NCBI GenBank assembly: GCA_947445215.1
Contig: CANFDA010000007.1
Span: forward strand, 1-33,078
Reading direction: 5' to 3'
Origin: Alphaproteobacteria bacterium
GTDB lineage: Bacteria > Pseudomonadota > Alphaproteobacteria > Micropepsales > Micropepsaceae
DNA length: 33,078 bases
The notes under the pieces were generated by a model. The model had not been told where the DNA came from. It was given only the letters and a program-made list of their open reading frames with translations, and did not search any database. Below are positions 15,773 to 24,767 of this stretch, in pieces. Position numbers and translations under genes: made by a program. Position 1 is the first letter of the stretch. Each line of letters opens with the position of its first letter.

Positions 15773-17379
15773 GCAGCCACTGTAAAGTGGCGGTCGAGCG
15801 ATGCAATCTCGGCCCGGCGCTTCTCGTCGCTCCAGCCCAGCAGCGCGGCCATTGTGCTGCTGACCTGTTCCAGCACCGGCTGCGCCGGACGGCCGAACTG
15901 GCCCAGCGAGGTGCGCCGCATCACGACATCGTCCAGCGTCAGCGCCATTTCCTCGGTGACGGCGAAGCCGATCTGCGCCGGAACGTCCTGGCTGGGACCC
16001 AGCGGCACCAGGTCGGTGAGCTTGGCTCCCTTGAGCACCAGTGGCAGCCGCGCGCCATGCATGTGCGCCAGGTGCGTCAGCGCGGTGATGCCGGGATAGG
16101 TTTTGCGGAAGCCTTTCACCAGGCCGTCAAAGCGGTCGATGCGTCCGCCGGGCAACGGCGTGGTGGCGGTGATGCAAGGCGCGGCGGCTTTCCCCGGCTT
16201 GTTCACCACCGCGTCGGTTACGGTCTGCGCCAACGCGCGCGAGGTAGTCCACTTGCCCCCCAGCGCTGAGAACAGCCCGTCCATGCCTTCGTTCGCATGA
16301 TCGACCAGCTGGGCGCGGCGGCTGGTGTTGTAACTGTCCTTCTTGCTGTCGCTGACCAGCGGGCGCAGCCCGGCGGTGAAGAATTCGACACGCCCGCGCG
16401 CCAGATCGGCGTTGGGAAGATATTTGCGGAAGGTGGCGAGGAAGCCTTCGATGTCCCGTTCCTTTACAGCCACAGTGGCGGGATCGCCGCTGAAGGGCGT
16501 GTCGGTGGTGGCCAGCAGCGTATGACCGCGCCAGGGCAGGGCGAAAAGATGACCGCCGCCCGCCTCGATGGTGAGTGCGGCGTTGCTGATGCGCGGCACC
16601 ATCAGGTGAATGCCCTTGGAGCGTATCAGCTTGTGCGCCGTATCGCGGCCGCTAGCCTGTTCCAGGAAAATGTCGGCCCATGGGCCCGCCGCCACCAGCA
16701 CGGCTTTGGCGCGGATATCGAACGCGCTGCCGGTGACAGTGTCGCGCACGCCCGCGCCTTCCACCTTGCCATCGCGCAGCAGTAGCTTTTCCGCCGCCAC
16801 ATAATTCGCCACCACCGCGCCGTTGGCATCGGCGTCGATCAGGTTCTCCAGCGCCAGGCGCTCTGGCGCATACATCTGACCGTCGTGATATTCGAAGGCG
16901 CCTTTGAAGCCTTTGCCCTCCAGCACCGGCTCGCGTTCCAGCGCAGCGCGCTTGCCGAACCAGCGATGGCGCGGCAGATGCTGCGCCGGGTCTTCCAATC
17001 GGTTGCGGTCGTAGGAGAGCGCGTCATACAGCGTCAGACCTGCCGCCAGCTTGGCGCGGCCGAACAGGCCGGTGTCATAGAGCGGCAGCAGGAAGGGCAG
17101 CTTTTGCACCAGATGCGGCGCGATCCGCATCAGCGCCAGCCGCTCGCGCAGGCTTTCGCGCACCAGACCGATTTCCAGGTTGCGCAAATAGCGCAGGCCG
17201 CCATGCGCCAGCCGCGACGAACGCCCGCTGGTGCCGCTGGCGAAATCGCAGCGTTCCACCAGCGCCACGGACAACCCGCGCAGCGCTGCATCGCGCGTAA
17301 CAAAGGAGCCGGTGGCACCGCCGCCGATGATGAGAAGATCGAATGTCTGGTTGGCTAGACGGGGTAGGTCGCGCTTCAC
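15769..17379 (-). CDS. glpD: Glycerol-3-phosphate dehydrogenase (FAD-dependent, aerobic type)
   Basis: GlpD oxidises glycerol-3-phosphate to dihydroxyacetone phosphate at the inner membrane and passes electrons to quinone. The 536-residue protein has the N-terminal FAD fold (LLIIGGGATGS, GGGATG at 19-24) and the family signature SGTSGRSSRLAHGGLRYL (48-65). A DAO-type C-terminal domain follows from about 390. The start is a GTG at 17379, 15 bases after rpmG, without a clear Shine-Dalgarno. The stop overlaps the lipid-kinase start as ATGA. Ubiquinone from ubiE/ubiB would be its acceptor, and ugpQ could supply substrate. Confidence 0.94.
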   Translation of the reverse strand: MKRDLPRLANQTFDLLIIGGGATGSFVTRDAALRGLSVALVERCDFASGTSGRSSRLAHGGLRYLRNLEIGLVRESLRERLALMRIAPHLVQKLPFLLPLYDTGLFGRAKLAAGLTLYDALSYDRNRLEDPAQHLPRHRWFGKRAALEREPVLEGKGFKGAFEYHDGQMYAPERLALENLIDADANGAVVANYVAAEKLLLRDGKVEGAGVRDTVTGSAFDIRAKAVLVAAGPWADIFLEQASGRDTAHKLIRSKGIHLMVPRISNAALTIEAGGGHLFALPWRGHTLLATTDTPFSGDPATVAVKERDIEGFLATFRKYLPNADLARGRVEFFTAGLRPLVSDSKKDSYNTSRRAQLVDHANEGMDGLFSALGGKWTTSRALAQTVTDAVVNKPGKAAAPCITATTPLPGGRIDRFDGLVKGFRKTYPGITALTHLAHMHGARLPLVLKGAKLTDLVPLGPSQDVPAQIGFAVTEEMALTLDDVVMRRTSLGQFGRPAQPVLEQVSSTMAALLGWSDEKRRAEIASLDRHFTVAA

Positions 17380-17394
17380 GCGCCGATCAAGCGG

Positions 17395-17562
17395 TTACTT
17401 GATCTTTCCTTCCTTGAAGGTGACATGCTTGCGCGCCACCGGGTCGTACTTCTTGATCGAGAACTTCTCGGTCATGGTGCGGGTGTTCTTCTTGGTGACA
17501 TAGAAAAAGCCCGTGCCCGCGTCGCTGTTGAGGCGGATCTTGGCAGTGGTGGGCTTCGCCAT
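17395..17562 (-). CDS. rpmG: 50S ribosomal protein L33
   Basis: L33 is a small protein of the large ribosomal subunit near the E site. The 55-residue sequence begins [13 protein letters not shown] and contains [11 protein letters not shown] and [11 protein letters not shown], all typical. It has no cysteine pairs, so it is the zinc-independent type usual in alphaproteobacteria. A clear Shine-Dalgarno (GGAG) lies about six bases before the ATG at 17562. It follows rnr by about 83 bases, where a separate promoter is likely, and is followed closely by glpD. Confidence 0.96.
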   Translation of the reverse strand: MAKPTTAKIRLNSDAGTGFFYVTKKNTRTMTEKFSIKKYDPVARKHVTFKEGKIK

Positions 17563-17600
17563 GGGAATCTCCAGAAAGTCGGCAAGTGTTGAGGCGGGGG

Positions 17601-17629
17601 TAATGGGGCAGGCCGCCCCGGCCTGTCAA
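17601..17629 (-). promoter_or_regulatory. Candidate promoter of rpmG
   Basis: On the minus strand a perfect -35 TTGACA (17629-17624) is followed by 17 bases and CCATTA (17606-17601), a weak -10. The spacer contains an inverted repeat (CAGGCC / GGCCTG) overlapping the -35. The same start, TTGACAGGCCG, appears upstream of topA at 22707. Confidence 0.4.
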
Positions 17630-17645
17630 GGATTTCGGCCCGGAT

Positions 17646-19907
17646 TTAGCGTTTTTTGGCTTTAAAACGGGATTTTTTTCCTGATTTACCACCCCGTTTT
17701 GGCCCACCCGGCCGGAAGTTGCGCCGATCAGGCGGGGCTTCCACCCCTGCCAGACCGAAGCGCAGGCCCCCCGTCACCGGGGCGGCTTCCTGCAGGGTGA
17801 CCGACACCGCGTCGCCCATGCGATAGGCGTGCTTGGTGCGTTCGCCGATCAGCGCCTGGGCGCGCTCGTCATGGCGGAAGAATTCGCCGCCCAGCGAGCG
17901 CACCGGGATCAGGCCTTCCGCGCCGGTCTCGGCCAGCCGCACGAACAGCCCGAAACGGGTAACGCCGGTGACGCGGGCGGTGAATTCCGCCCCGATGCGG
18001 TCGGCCATGTAGGCCGCCACATAGCGGTCGGTGGAATCGCGCTCCGCCGCCATGGCGCGGCGCTCGGTGACGGTGATGTGCTCGGCGGTGGATTTCAGCT
18101 TGCCCGCCTCGCCATCGCTGAGGCCGTCATCGCCGAACTTGAAGGCGCGGATCAGGGCGCGGTGCACGATAAGATCGGCATAGCGGCGAATGGGCGAGGT
18201 AAAGTGGGCGTACTTGGCCAGGTTCAGGCCGAAATGCCCGATATTCACATCGTCATAGATCGCCTGCGCCTGGCTGCGCAGCACGACATCGTTCAGCACC
18301 GCTTCGTGCGGCTTGCCCTTGCCCTGGTCGAGGATGCGGTTGAAGATTCCGGGCTTCAGCAACTGACCCTTGGCGAAATTCAAATTCAGGGTGCGCAGGA
18401 AGTCGGAAAAAGCGAAAACCTTCTCCTTCGACGGGTTGTCGTGCACGCGATAGATCAGCGGCTGGCGCTTCTCTTCCAGGCTTTCGGCGGCGCAGACATT
18501 CGCCAGCACCATGAATTCCTCGATCAGTTTCATGGATTCCAGGCGGTCGCGATAGGCGATGGAGCCGACTTTGCCATCCGCGCCCAGCACAATGCGACGT
18601 TCCGGCAAATCGAGATCGAGCGGATCGCGATGCGCCCGTTCGATGGTCAGGGTCTGATATGCGGTCCAGAGTTGCGCCAGCGCCTGCTTCACCGTGCCGG
18701 ACATGGCGGCGTCCGGCCGTCCGTCGAACGCGGCCTGGGCCTGCTGGTAGGTAAGGCGGGCTGCCGAGCGCATGACGCCGCGCATGAAGGTGTGGCTGCG
18801 CTTGCGGCCCTTGGAATCGACCACCATGCGCACCACCAGGCAGGCGCGGTCGACGCCATCCTTCAACGAGCAGAGATCGGCGGAAAGTTCTTCCGGCAGC
18901 ATCGGCACGACGCGGTCGGGAAAATAGGCGCTGTTGCCGCGCTTCCAGGCTTCCTTGTCCAGCGCAGAGCCGGGCGTGACGTAATAGGCGACGTCGGCGA
19001 TGGCGACGAGGCAGACCTGGCCGCCCGGATTTTTCGGATCGTCGTCCGGCCCCGCCCATACCGCGTCGTCATGGTCGCGGGCGTCGGCGGGATCGATGGT
19101 CAGAAGCGGGATGTCGCGCAGGTCGGTGCGGCCGCGCGGATCGACCGGCTGCGCCGCCTGCGCCTGGGCGATGACGGCGGCGGGAAACTCGGTGGGAATG
19201 CCGTGATCGTGAATGGCGATCAGGCTGATGGTGCGGGGCGAATCCATCGATCCGATGCGCTCAACCACGCGGACGCGGCTGAAACCGGCGATACGGCCCG
19301 GCACGGATTCCACCGCCACCAGTTCATTGTGCTTGGCGCCGCCCAAATCGGTCTTTTCCAGCGCGTATTCGGTGCGCGCCTTCTTGTCGACCGACTCCAG
19401 CCGGAAGCCCCCACTTCTGGAATCAGAAGAGCGGTTTTCCCGCAGCACGCCCAACAGGCGAGTCGGCGCATCCTTCTCCAGCTTGCGGATGATGCGGGCT
19501 TCGTAATGCTCGCCTGTCTTCTCCAGCTTGGCCAGCAATTGCGATCCGACAGACGGCGCGCCGCCATCCTTGGGCGGAATGACGTAGATGCGGGGTGGCT
19601 CTTCATTGCTGTCCCATTGCAGCGGGCGGGCGAGGAATTCGCCATCGCTGTCGGTGCCGGTGATCTCGATTACCGTGATGTCCGGCAGTTCGCCGCGCTT
19701 CGTCAGGCCGCGCTTCTTGGTGCCTTTGATGGCGCCGTCCTGTTCCAGTTCCTTCAAGACGCGCTTCAGCGTGATGCGGTCGGAGCCTTTCAGGCCCAGC
19801 AGCTTGGCCAGGTCGCGCTTGTTGGCGCCCGGATTGGAGGCAAGCAGTTCCAGTACGCGCGCCTTGTCGAGGGCTTGCGTGTTGTTTCGTGTCTTATTCT
19901 GTTTCAA
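17646..19907 (-). CDS. rnr: Ribonuclease R
   Basis: RNase R is a processive 3'-5' exoribonuclease that degrades structured RNA. The 753-residue protein has an N-terminal winged-helix segment (about 15-65, KRDLAKLLGLKGSDRITLKRV). Cold-shock-like domains follow, then the RNB catalytic domain with IDPADARDHDDAV at 271-283; its aspartates 272, 278, 280 and 281 bind the metals. A C-terminal S1 domain follows (FTARVTGVTRFGLFVRL), then a basic Gly/Lys-rich tail ending KSRFKAKKR. The start appears to be a TTG at 19907, only five bases after the topA stop, so expression is probably coupled to topA. No ATG fits the N-terminus better. Confidence 0.95.
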   Translation of the reverse strand: MKQNKTRNNTQALDKARVLELLASNPGANKRDLAKLLGLKGSDRITLKRVLKELEQDGAIKGTKKRGLTKRGELPDITVIEITGTDSDGEFLARPLQWDSNEEPPRIYVIPPKDGGAPSVGSQLLAKLEKTGEHYEARIIRKLEKDAPTRLLGVLRENRSSDSRSGGFRLESVDKKARTEYALEKTDLGGAKHNELVAVESVPGRIAGFSRVRVVERIGSMDSPRTISLIAIHDHGIPTEFPAAVIAQAQAAQPVDPRGRTDLRDIPLLTIDPADARDHDDAVWAGPDDDPKNPGGQVCLVAIADVAYYVTPGSALDKEAWKRGNSAYFPDRVVPMLPEELSADLCSLKDGVDRACLVVRMVVDSKGRKRSHTFMRGVMRSAARLTYQQAQAAFDGRPDAAMSGTVKQALAQLWTAYQTLTIERAHRDPLDLDLPERRIVLGADGKVGSIAYRDRLESMKLIEEFMVLANVCAAESLEEKRQPLIYRVHDNPSKEKVFAFSDFLRTLNLNFAKGQLLKPGIFNRILDQGKGKPHEAVLNDVVLRSQAQAIYDDVNIGHFGLNLAKYAHFTSPIRRYADLIVHRALIRAFKFGDDGLSDGEAGKLKSTAEHITVTERRAMAAERDSTDRYVAAYMADRIGAEFTARVTGVTRFGLFVRLAETGAEGLIPVRSLGGEFFRHDERAQALIGERTKHAYRMGDAVSVTLQEAAPVTGGLRFGLAGVEAPPDRRNFRPGGPKRGGKSGKKSRFKAKKR

Positions 19908-19912
19908 TTTCT

Positions 19913-22579
19913 CTATTCGCCTGCCAGCTCGGGCTCTTTGGACTTTTTCTTGTCCACGGGCTTTGCGGCAGCCTTCTTCTTGGTTGTGGTTTTGGTCGCG
20001 GCCTTCTTTTTAGGCGCGGCCTTCTTTTCTTTGGTATCGGTTTTGGCCTTGGCAGACTTTGCCGCGGCTTTCGGCTTGGCGGCCCTTTTCGGCTTCTTGC
20101 CGCCCTTGGCCGCGCGTTCGGCGATCAGCGCCAACGCCTGTTCCAGCGTCACGCTCTCCGGCTCGGTGCCTTCGTGCAGGGTGGCGTTGGTGCTGCCGTC
20201 GCTGACATAGGGACCGAACTTGCCCTTCAGAACCTTGATGGCGGTTCCGGCGGGATCGTTGCCCAGTTCCTTCAGGGTCTGCTGGCCGCGACGACCCGGG
20301 CCACGCGCCTTCTTCTCTGCAATCAGGGTGACGGCACGGTTCAGGCCGATCTCGAACACATCTTCCGGCGATTCCAGCGAGGCGTAGATGCCGTCATGGG
20401 CGACGTAAGGCCCGAAGCGGCCGAAGTTCGAGGTGATCTTTTTGCCGTCTTCCGGGTGCAGGCCGACTTCGCGCGGCAGCGATAGCAGCTTCAGCGCCAG
20501 TTCCAGATCGACGTCGGAGCGGTCGGTGCCCTTGGGCAGGCCGCTGCGCTTGGGCTTCTCGCCTTCGCCGAGCTGCACATAGGGACCGAAGCGGCCCGAA
20601 CGCAGCGTGATCTTCTCACCATTGTCGGGATGCTCGCCAATCTCCTGCGGCCCGGTTTCGCCTTCGCCTGGCTTTGCGCCCAGCTGCTTGGTGAAATTGC
20701 ATTCCGGATAATTGCTGCAGCCGATGAAGGCGCCGAAGCGGCCCAGCTTCAAATTCAGGCGGCCCGCTTCACAGTTCGGGCATTTGCGCGGATCGACGCC
20801 GTCTTCGCCGGGCGGGAAGATGTGATGGCCCATCGCCGCTTCCAGCTCGTCGATCACATGGGTGATGCGAAGATCCTTGGTTCCGGCGACGGCGGCGGAA
20901 AAGTCGGTCCAGAAATCGCGCAGCAAAACCTTGTAATCCAGCTTGTGGGCCGAGACCTCGTCCAGCTTCTCTTCCAGGTCGGCGGTGAAGTCATATTCGA
21001 CGTAACGCTTGAAGAAGCTCTGCAGGAAGGTGGTGACCAGGCGGCCCTTGTCTTCCGGCATGAAACGCTGGTGGTCCATCTTCACATAGGCGCGGTCGCG
21101 CAGCGTCGACAGGATCGAGGCGTAGGTGGAGGGGCGGCCGATGCCCAGCTTCTCCATCGCGCCAACCAGCGAGGCTTCGGAATAGCGCGGCGGCGGCTCG
21201 GTGAAATGCTGCGCCGGGTTGACGGCTTCGACGCCCGTGGCGTCGCCCTGCTTCACCTTGGGCAGGTTGGCGCCATCCTCATCCGCGGCATCGTCCTGGC
21301 CTTCAAGATACAGCGTCAGGAAGCCGTGGAACACGGTGACGGTGCCAGTGGCGCGCAGGGTGATCTGGCCGTCGGCGGACATCACATCGACCGTGGTGCG
21401 TTCCTGCTCGGCGCTTTCCATCTGGCTGGCGATGGCGCGCAACCAGATCAGCTCATAAAGACGGGCGGCGTCGGCATCGAGATAGCGCGCCACGCTTTCG
21501 GGCGTGCGGGCGAAGCCGGTGGGGCGGATGGCTTCATGCGCTTCCTGCGCGTTCTTGGCCTTGGAGGTGTATTCGCGTGGGCGGGACGGCAGGTACTTCG
21601 CGCCGTAATTCTTGCCGATCACGTCGCGGGCGTCGGCGACGGCTTCCGGTATCATGGTGATGCCGTCGGTACGCATATAGGTGATCAGGCCGGTGGTTTC
21701 GCCGCCGATCTCTACGCCTTCATAAAGCCCCTGCGCGATCTGCATGGTGCGCTTGGCATTGAAGCCCAGCTTGCGACTGGCTTCCTGCTGCAGGCTGGAG
21801 GTGATGAAGGGGGGCGAGGGGTTGCGCTTGACCGGCTTGGCTTCGACGCTGCCGACCTTGAATTTCTGACCCTTGATGGCAGCCATGGCGCGGTCGGCAT
21901 CGGCCTGGTTGGCCAGCGAGAGCTTTTCCACCTTCTTGCCATCCAGCTGCACCAGGCGGGCGGAGAAATTGCCCGCGCCCGCCGACAAGTCGGTGTCGAT
22001 GGACCAGTATTCCTGCGCCCGGAAGGCTTCGATCTCGGTCTCGCGTTCCACGATCAGGCGCAGCGCGACGCTCTGCACGCGGCCGGCCGAACGCGCGCCC
22101 GGCAGCTTGCGCCACAGCACGGGCGAGAGGGTGAAGCCGACGAGATAATCCAGCGCGCGGCGGGCGAGATAGGCATCGACCAGATCGGTGTCGATCTGGC
22201 GGGGATGCTTCATCGCTTCCAGGATGGAGGATTTGGTGATGGCGTTGAACGCCACCCGCTCCACCGGCATCTTGAGCAGGCCTTTTTCCTTCAGCACTTC
22301 CAGGATGTGCCAGGAAATGGCCTCGCCTTCGCGGTCCGGGTCGGTGGCGAGAATAAGCTTTTCGGCGCCCTTCACGGCCTTGGCGATATCGGTGATCTTG
22401 GACTGGGCCCGGGCATCGACATCCCAGAGCATGGCGAAGTCCTCATCGGGCTTCACCGAACCGTCCTTGGACGGCAGGTCGCGGATGTGGCCGAAGGAGG
22501 CCAGCACCTTATAATTGTCGCCAAGGTACTTGTTGATCGTCTTGGCCTTGGCGGGGGATTCGACGATGAGGACGTTCAT
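19913..22579 (-). CDS. topA: DNA topoisomerase I
   Basis: TopA relaxes negative supercoils through a transient 5'-phosphotyrosine break. The start at 22579 (MNVLIVESPAKAKTI) matches the TOPRIM domain N-terminus with Glu7, and the in-frame extension of 34 codons is rejected. The acidic TOPRIM motif is DPDRE at 80-84. The catalytic tyrosine is Tyr301 in GLITYMRTDGI. The C-terminal part has one four-cysteine zinc module (CPNC...CSNYPEC) and repeats without cysteines (GRFGPYV). The last 60 or so residues are a Lys/Ala-rich tail, probably binding DNA. At 888 residues it is full length. Its promoter may be the TTGACA at 22707-22702. Confidence 0.97.
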   Translation of the reverse strand: MNVLIVESPAKAKTINKYLGDNYKVLASFGHIRDLPSKDGSVKPDEDFAMLWDVDARAQSKITDIAKAVKGAEKLILATDPDREGEAISWHILEVLKEKGLLKMPVERVAFNAITKSSILEAMKHPRQIDTDLVDAYLARRALDYLVGFTLSPVLWRKLPGARSAGRVQSVALRLIVERETEIEAFRAQEYWSIDTDLSAGAGNFSARLVQLDGKKVEKLSLANQADADRAMAAIKGQKFKVGSVEAKPVKRNPSPPFITSSLQQEASRKLGFNAKRTMQIAQGLYEGVEIGGETTGLITYMRTDGITMIPEAVADARDVIGKNYGAKYLPSRPREYTSKAKNAQEAHEAIRPTGFARTPESVARYLDADAARLYELIWLRAIASQMESAEQERTTVDVMSADGQITLRATGTVTVFHGFLTLYLEGQDDAADEDGANLPKVKQGDATGVEAVNPAQHFTEPPPRYSEASLVGAMEKLGIGRPSTYASILSTLRDRAYVKMDHQRFMPEDKGRLVTTFLQSFFKRYVEYDFTADLEEKLDEVSAHKLDYKVLLRDFWTDFSAAVAGTKDLRITHVIDELEAAMGHHIFPPGEDGVDPRKCPNCEAGRLNLKLGRFGAFIGCSNYPECNFTKQLGAKPGEGETGPQEIGEHPDNGEKITLRSGRFGPYVQLGEGEKPKRSGLPKGTDRSDVDLELALKLLSLPREVGLHPEDGKKITSNFGRFGPYVAHDGIYASLESPEDVFEIGLNRAVTLIAEKKARGPGRRGQQTLKELGNDPAGTAIKVLKGKFGPYVSDGSTNATLHEGTEPESVTLEQALALIAERAAKGGKKPKRAAKPKAAAKSAKAKTDTKEKKAAPKKKAATKTTTKKKAAAKPVDKKKSKEPELAGE

Positions 22580-22745
22580 CGGAACTCTTTGATTTGGCGC
22601 GTGCCGGTCCGGGGGAAGCGGCTCATCTGGGGTGGGGCGCGACCTGAAACAAGGCCGGGGGTCGGCGAAGGCGGCGGACACTGATGCGAGCCGTGGCGGC
22701 CTGTCAACGCCGGGGCTAACAAGCTTCCATCACCTGTGATTGTAT

Positions 22746-22760
22746 TTAACGAGAGATTTA
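22746..22760. promoter_or_regulatory. CtrA-box-like sequence upstream of the 22805 gene
   Basis: TTAA, seven bases, then TTTA (one mismatch from the CtrA consensus) is followed by CCAT. A TAACCAT element lies a few bases further. The site is about 45 bases before the start codon of a small gene and in the divergent topA region. The match may be chance. Confidence 0.3.
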
Positions 22761-22804
22761 CCATAATATGTAACCATAGGTTGTATCAGGGAGGTCGTTC
22801 CGCT

Positions 22805-23110
22805 ATGGTAAACGCCGAATTGATTGCGATCCCGTTTATGCCCCAGGCTCAGAAAAAGCCCCGTCCCGACGCCGCAATACCAGCGCCGGCGGTGTTGTCG
22901 CCGTCGGAAACCGCCCGCTACACGTCCGATTTTCTGGAATGCTTGCGAAAAATCGCCAGCCGGCAGGGGCATGGCGTCATGGCGCACCTGCTGGAGCTCG
23001 CCCAATACGAGGCGCACAGCCTGGCGGCGGCTAACGCCAGGACACCCGATTCCCCGGGTGCCGGGCGCAGCGCCCCGCCAGTTCCAGTTCCAGCTCCAGC
23101 AGAACCGTAA
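22805..23110 (+). CDS. Small hypothetical protein (101 aa), divergent from topA
   Basis: The start at 22805 (MVNAELIAIPFMP) has an excellent Shine-Dalgarno, GGGAGG, about ten bases upstream. The core SETARYTSDFLECLRKIAS followed by MAHLLELAQYEAHSLA resembles short helical alphaproteobacterial proteins of the YIxEL...L..LA.LL.MA..EA type, whose role is unknown. The N-terminal part and the Pro/Ala-rich C-terminus (after about residue 77) look unstructured. No signal peptide or membrane segment is seen. Its last 80 bases overlap the 3' end of the convergent dprA remnant. The surrounding upstream DNA is AT-rich and holds a CtrA-like site, so cell-cycle control is possible but unproven. Confidence 0.7.
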   Translation: MVNAELIAIPFMPQAQKKPRPDAAIPAPAVLSPSETARYTSDFLECLRKIASRQGHGVMAHLLELAQYEAHSLAAANARTPDSPGAGRSAPPVPVPAPAEP

Positions 23111-24129
23111 GCACCGCGCCTGCGGGCGCCCCCAGCAGCCGGATCAGCTCGTCCACCCCCACCGGGGCGGGACCCAGCGCTTCTTTCACCTGCACCCGCA
23201 CCTTGTCAGCTTCCGCCTCCCAGTTTTCGGGCGGCGCGGACGGTGCCCGCGGCCGCCGGGTTCATCGAAATCGCGCCCGATCATGGGCCGCAGCACGGCC
23301 AGCACATCCTCGGCGCTTTCGGTCAGCGTCGCGCCATCGCGCAACAGCCTGTTGCACCCCTTGGCGCGGGGATCGAGCGGCGAGCCAGGCACGGTGAAGA
23401 TCTCGCGCCCCTGTTCCAGCGCATAGGTGGCGGTGATGAGCGAGCCGGAGCGTTCGGCGGCTTCCACCACCACGATGTCGCGCGACAACTCGCTGATCAG
23501 GCGGTTGCGACGCGGGAAGTAGCGGGCTTGCGGCGCTTCACCCAGCCGCATTTCGCTGACGATGACGCCGCGTTCGCGGATGGCGTCATAGAGCGCCTGA
23601 TTCTCCGGCGGATAGACGATGTCGACACCGACTGCCGCAACCGCGACGGTGCCGGTGTCGAGCGTGGCTTCGTGCGCGGCGCTGTCGATGCCGCGCGCCA
23701 GGCCCGAAGCGATGCCAAGGCCGGCTTCGCCCAGGTCGCGCGCCAGCAAGAAGGCCAGCCTGCGCCCCAGCGCCGAAGCGTTGCGGGCGCCGACGATGGC
23801 GACCATCTCTTTTCGCAACAGGTGCGGATGACCCAGCACCGCGATGGCGGGCGGCGGCGGCTCCAGCGCAGCCAACCCGTGCGGATAGTCCGGCTAGCAG
23901 GAGAACAGGAAGCGGCCACCCAGCTTTTCCAGCGCAGCGATCTCGCGTGCGATCTCGCTTTCGGGCGGCAGGACGAATTCGCGTTTCCCCCCGCGCGCCG
24001 CCAGCCGGGTACCGCATCCAGTGCGTCCATGGCTGATCCGAAACGCGCGATCAGATTGGCAAAGGTGACGGGCCCGATATTCTCGGTGCGGGCAAGACGC
24101 AGCCAGGCGCGGCGTTCGCTATCCTTCAC
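23031..24129 (-). pseudogene. dprA: DNA processing protein DprA gene, with two frameshifts and a stop
   Basis: DprA loads RecA on incoming single-stranded DNA during transformation. The reading begins with GTG at 24129 inside the end of plsY (VKDSERRAWLRLARTENIGP). The first frameshift is at a run of three C (plus-strand G at 24007-24009), after ALDAVP; one added base restores LAARGGKREFVLPPESE. A TAG stop at 23896-23894 then interrupts FLFSC/PDYPHGLA. The Rossmann-like core is intact afterwards: VAIVGARNAS, GIASGLARGIDSAAH and PGSPLDP. A second shift near 23230-23265 precedes the winged-helix C-terminus (VDELIRLLGAPAGAV ... HPGNRVSW), ending at 23031. Corrected length would be about 366 residues, normal for DprA. 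Three lesions make a functional product unlikely unless they are sequencing errors. Confidence 0.85.
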
Positions 24130-24745
24130 CCTTATCCTTCGAACCGATACGCGGTTCGGTGCCGTTGAGAAGCCGGCGAATGTTGGCGTGGTGCAGGACG
24201 ATGACAAGGGCGGCCGACAGCTCGATGTGCGGCACATATGTTCCATAGAGTGGGTAAATTTCCCGCGCCGCCAGCCAGAAATAGAGCGGCGACAGCGCAA
24301 TCGCGATCAGCGCAGACAGGGACGAGATGCGGAACAGCAGCGCCATTCCGATCCAGGTGGCGATGACGGCAAGCCCGGCAGGCCAGCACAGCGCCAGCGA
24401 AATGCCGATGAAGGTTGCGACGCCCTTGCCGCCCTTGAAGCGCAGCCAGATGGGAAAGACATGGCCCAGCACCGCGCCCGCCCCGGCAAGGACTTCCATG
24501 CCCACCGGCAGATAGAGCCCGGCCAGCAGCACCGCCGCCACGCCCTTGAGCCCGTCGAACAGCAGCGTGCCCGCCGCAGCCCATTTCTTGCCGGTGCGCA
24601 GGACATTGGTGGCGCCGATATTGCCGCTGCCGATCTTGCGGACATCGCCCGCGCCCGAGGCGTAGGCGAAGAAAATGCCAAACGGGATCGAGCCCAGCAG
24701 ATAGCCCAGGCCCAGTGCGATCAGAATGTTTGGCAAGTCCCCCAT
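24119..24745 (-). CDS. plsY: Acyl-phosphate:glycerol-3-phosphate acyltransferase PlsY
   Basis: PlsY is the membrane enzyme that makes lysophosphatidic acid from acyl-phosphate and glycerol-3-phosphate, the first phospholipid step. The 208-residue protein is strongly hydrophobic. It has the three family motifs: GSIPFG near 18, SGNIGATNVLRTGKK near 40, and GHVFPIWLRFKGGKGVAT near 94. The last lysine/glycine loop binds acyl-phosphate. Its stop region overlaps the dprA start by 11 bases. It follows the pyrC-like gene after 22 bases and is probably part of the pyrB-pyrC-plsY-dprA transcript. Confidence 0.95.
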   Translation of the reverse strand: MGDLPNILIALGLGYLLGSIPFGIFFAYASGAGDVRKIGSGNIGATNVLRTGKKWAAAGTLLFDGLKGVAAVLLAGLYLPVGMEVLAGAGAVLGHVFPIWLRFKGGKGVATFIGISLALCWPAGLAVIATWIGMALLFRISSLSALIAIALSPLYFWLAAREIYPLYGTYVPHIELSAALVIVLHHANIRRLLNGTEPRIGSKDKGEG

Positions 24746-24767
24746 GGCGCGGGACGATAATGGAAAA

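Noticed and set aside
17387..17707. A 106-codon ORF over rpmG
   Set aside because: It is in the wrong frame. The 55-residue L33 frame at 17395-17562 matches the family and has the ribosome site.
17829..20210. A 793-codon plus-strand ORF opposite rnr, and a 684-codon one opposite topA (20630-22684)
   Set aside because: Both are antisense shadows caused by high GC codon bias. Their Arg/Gly/His/Ala/Gln-rich translations have no domains, while rnr and topA are complete with all motifs.
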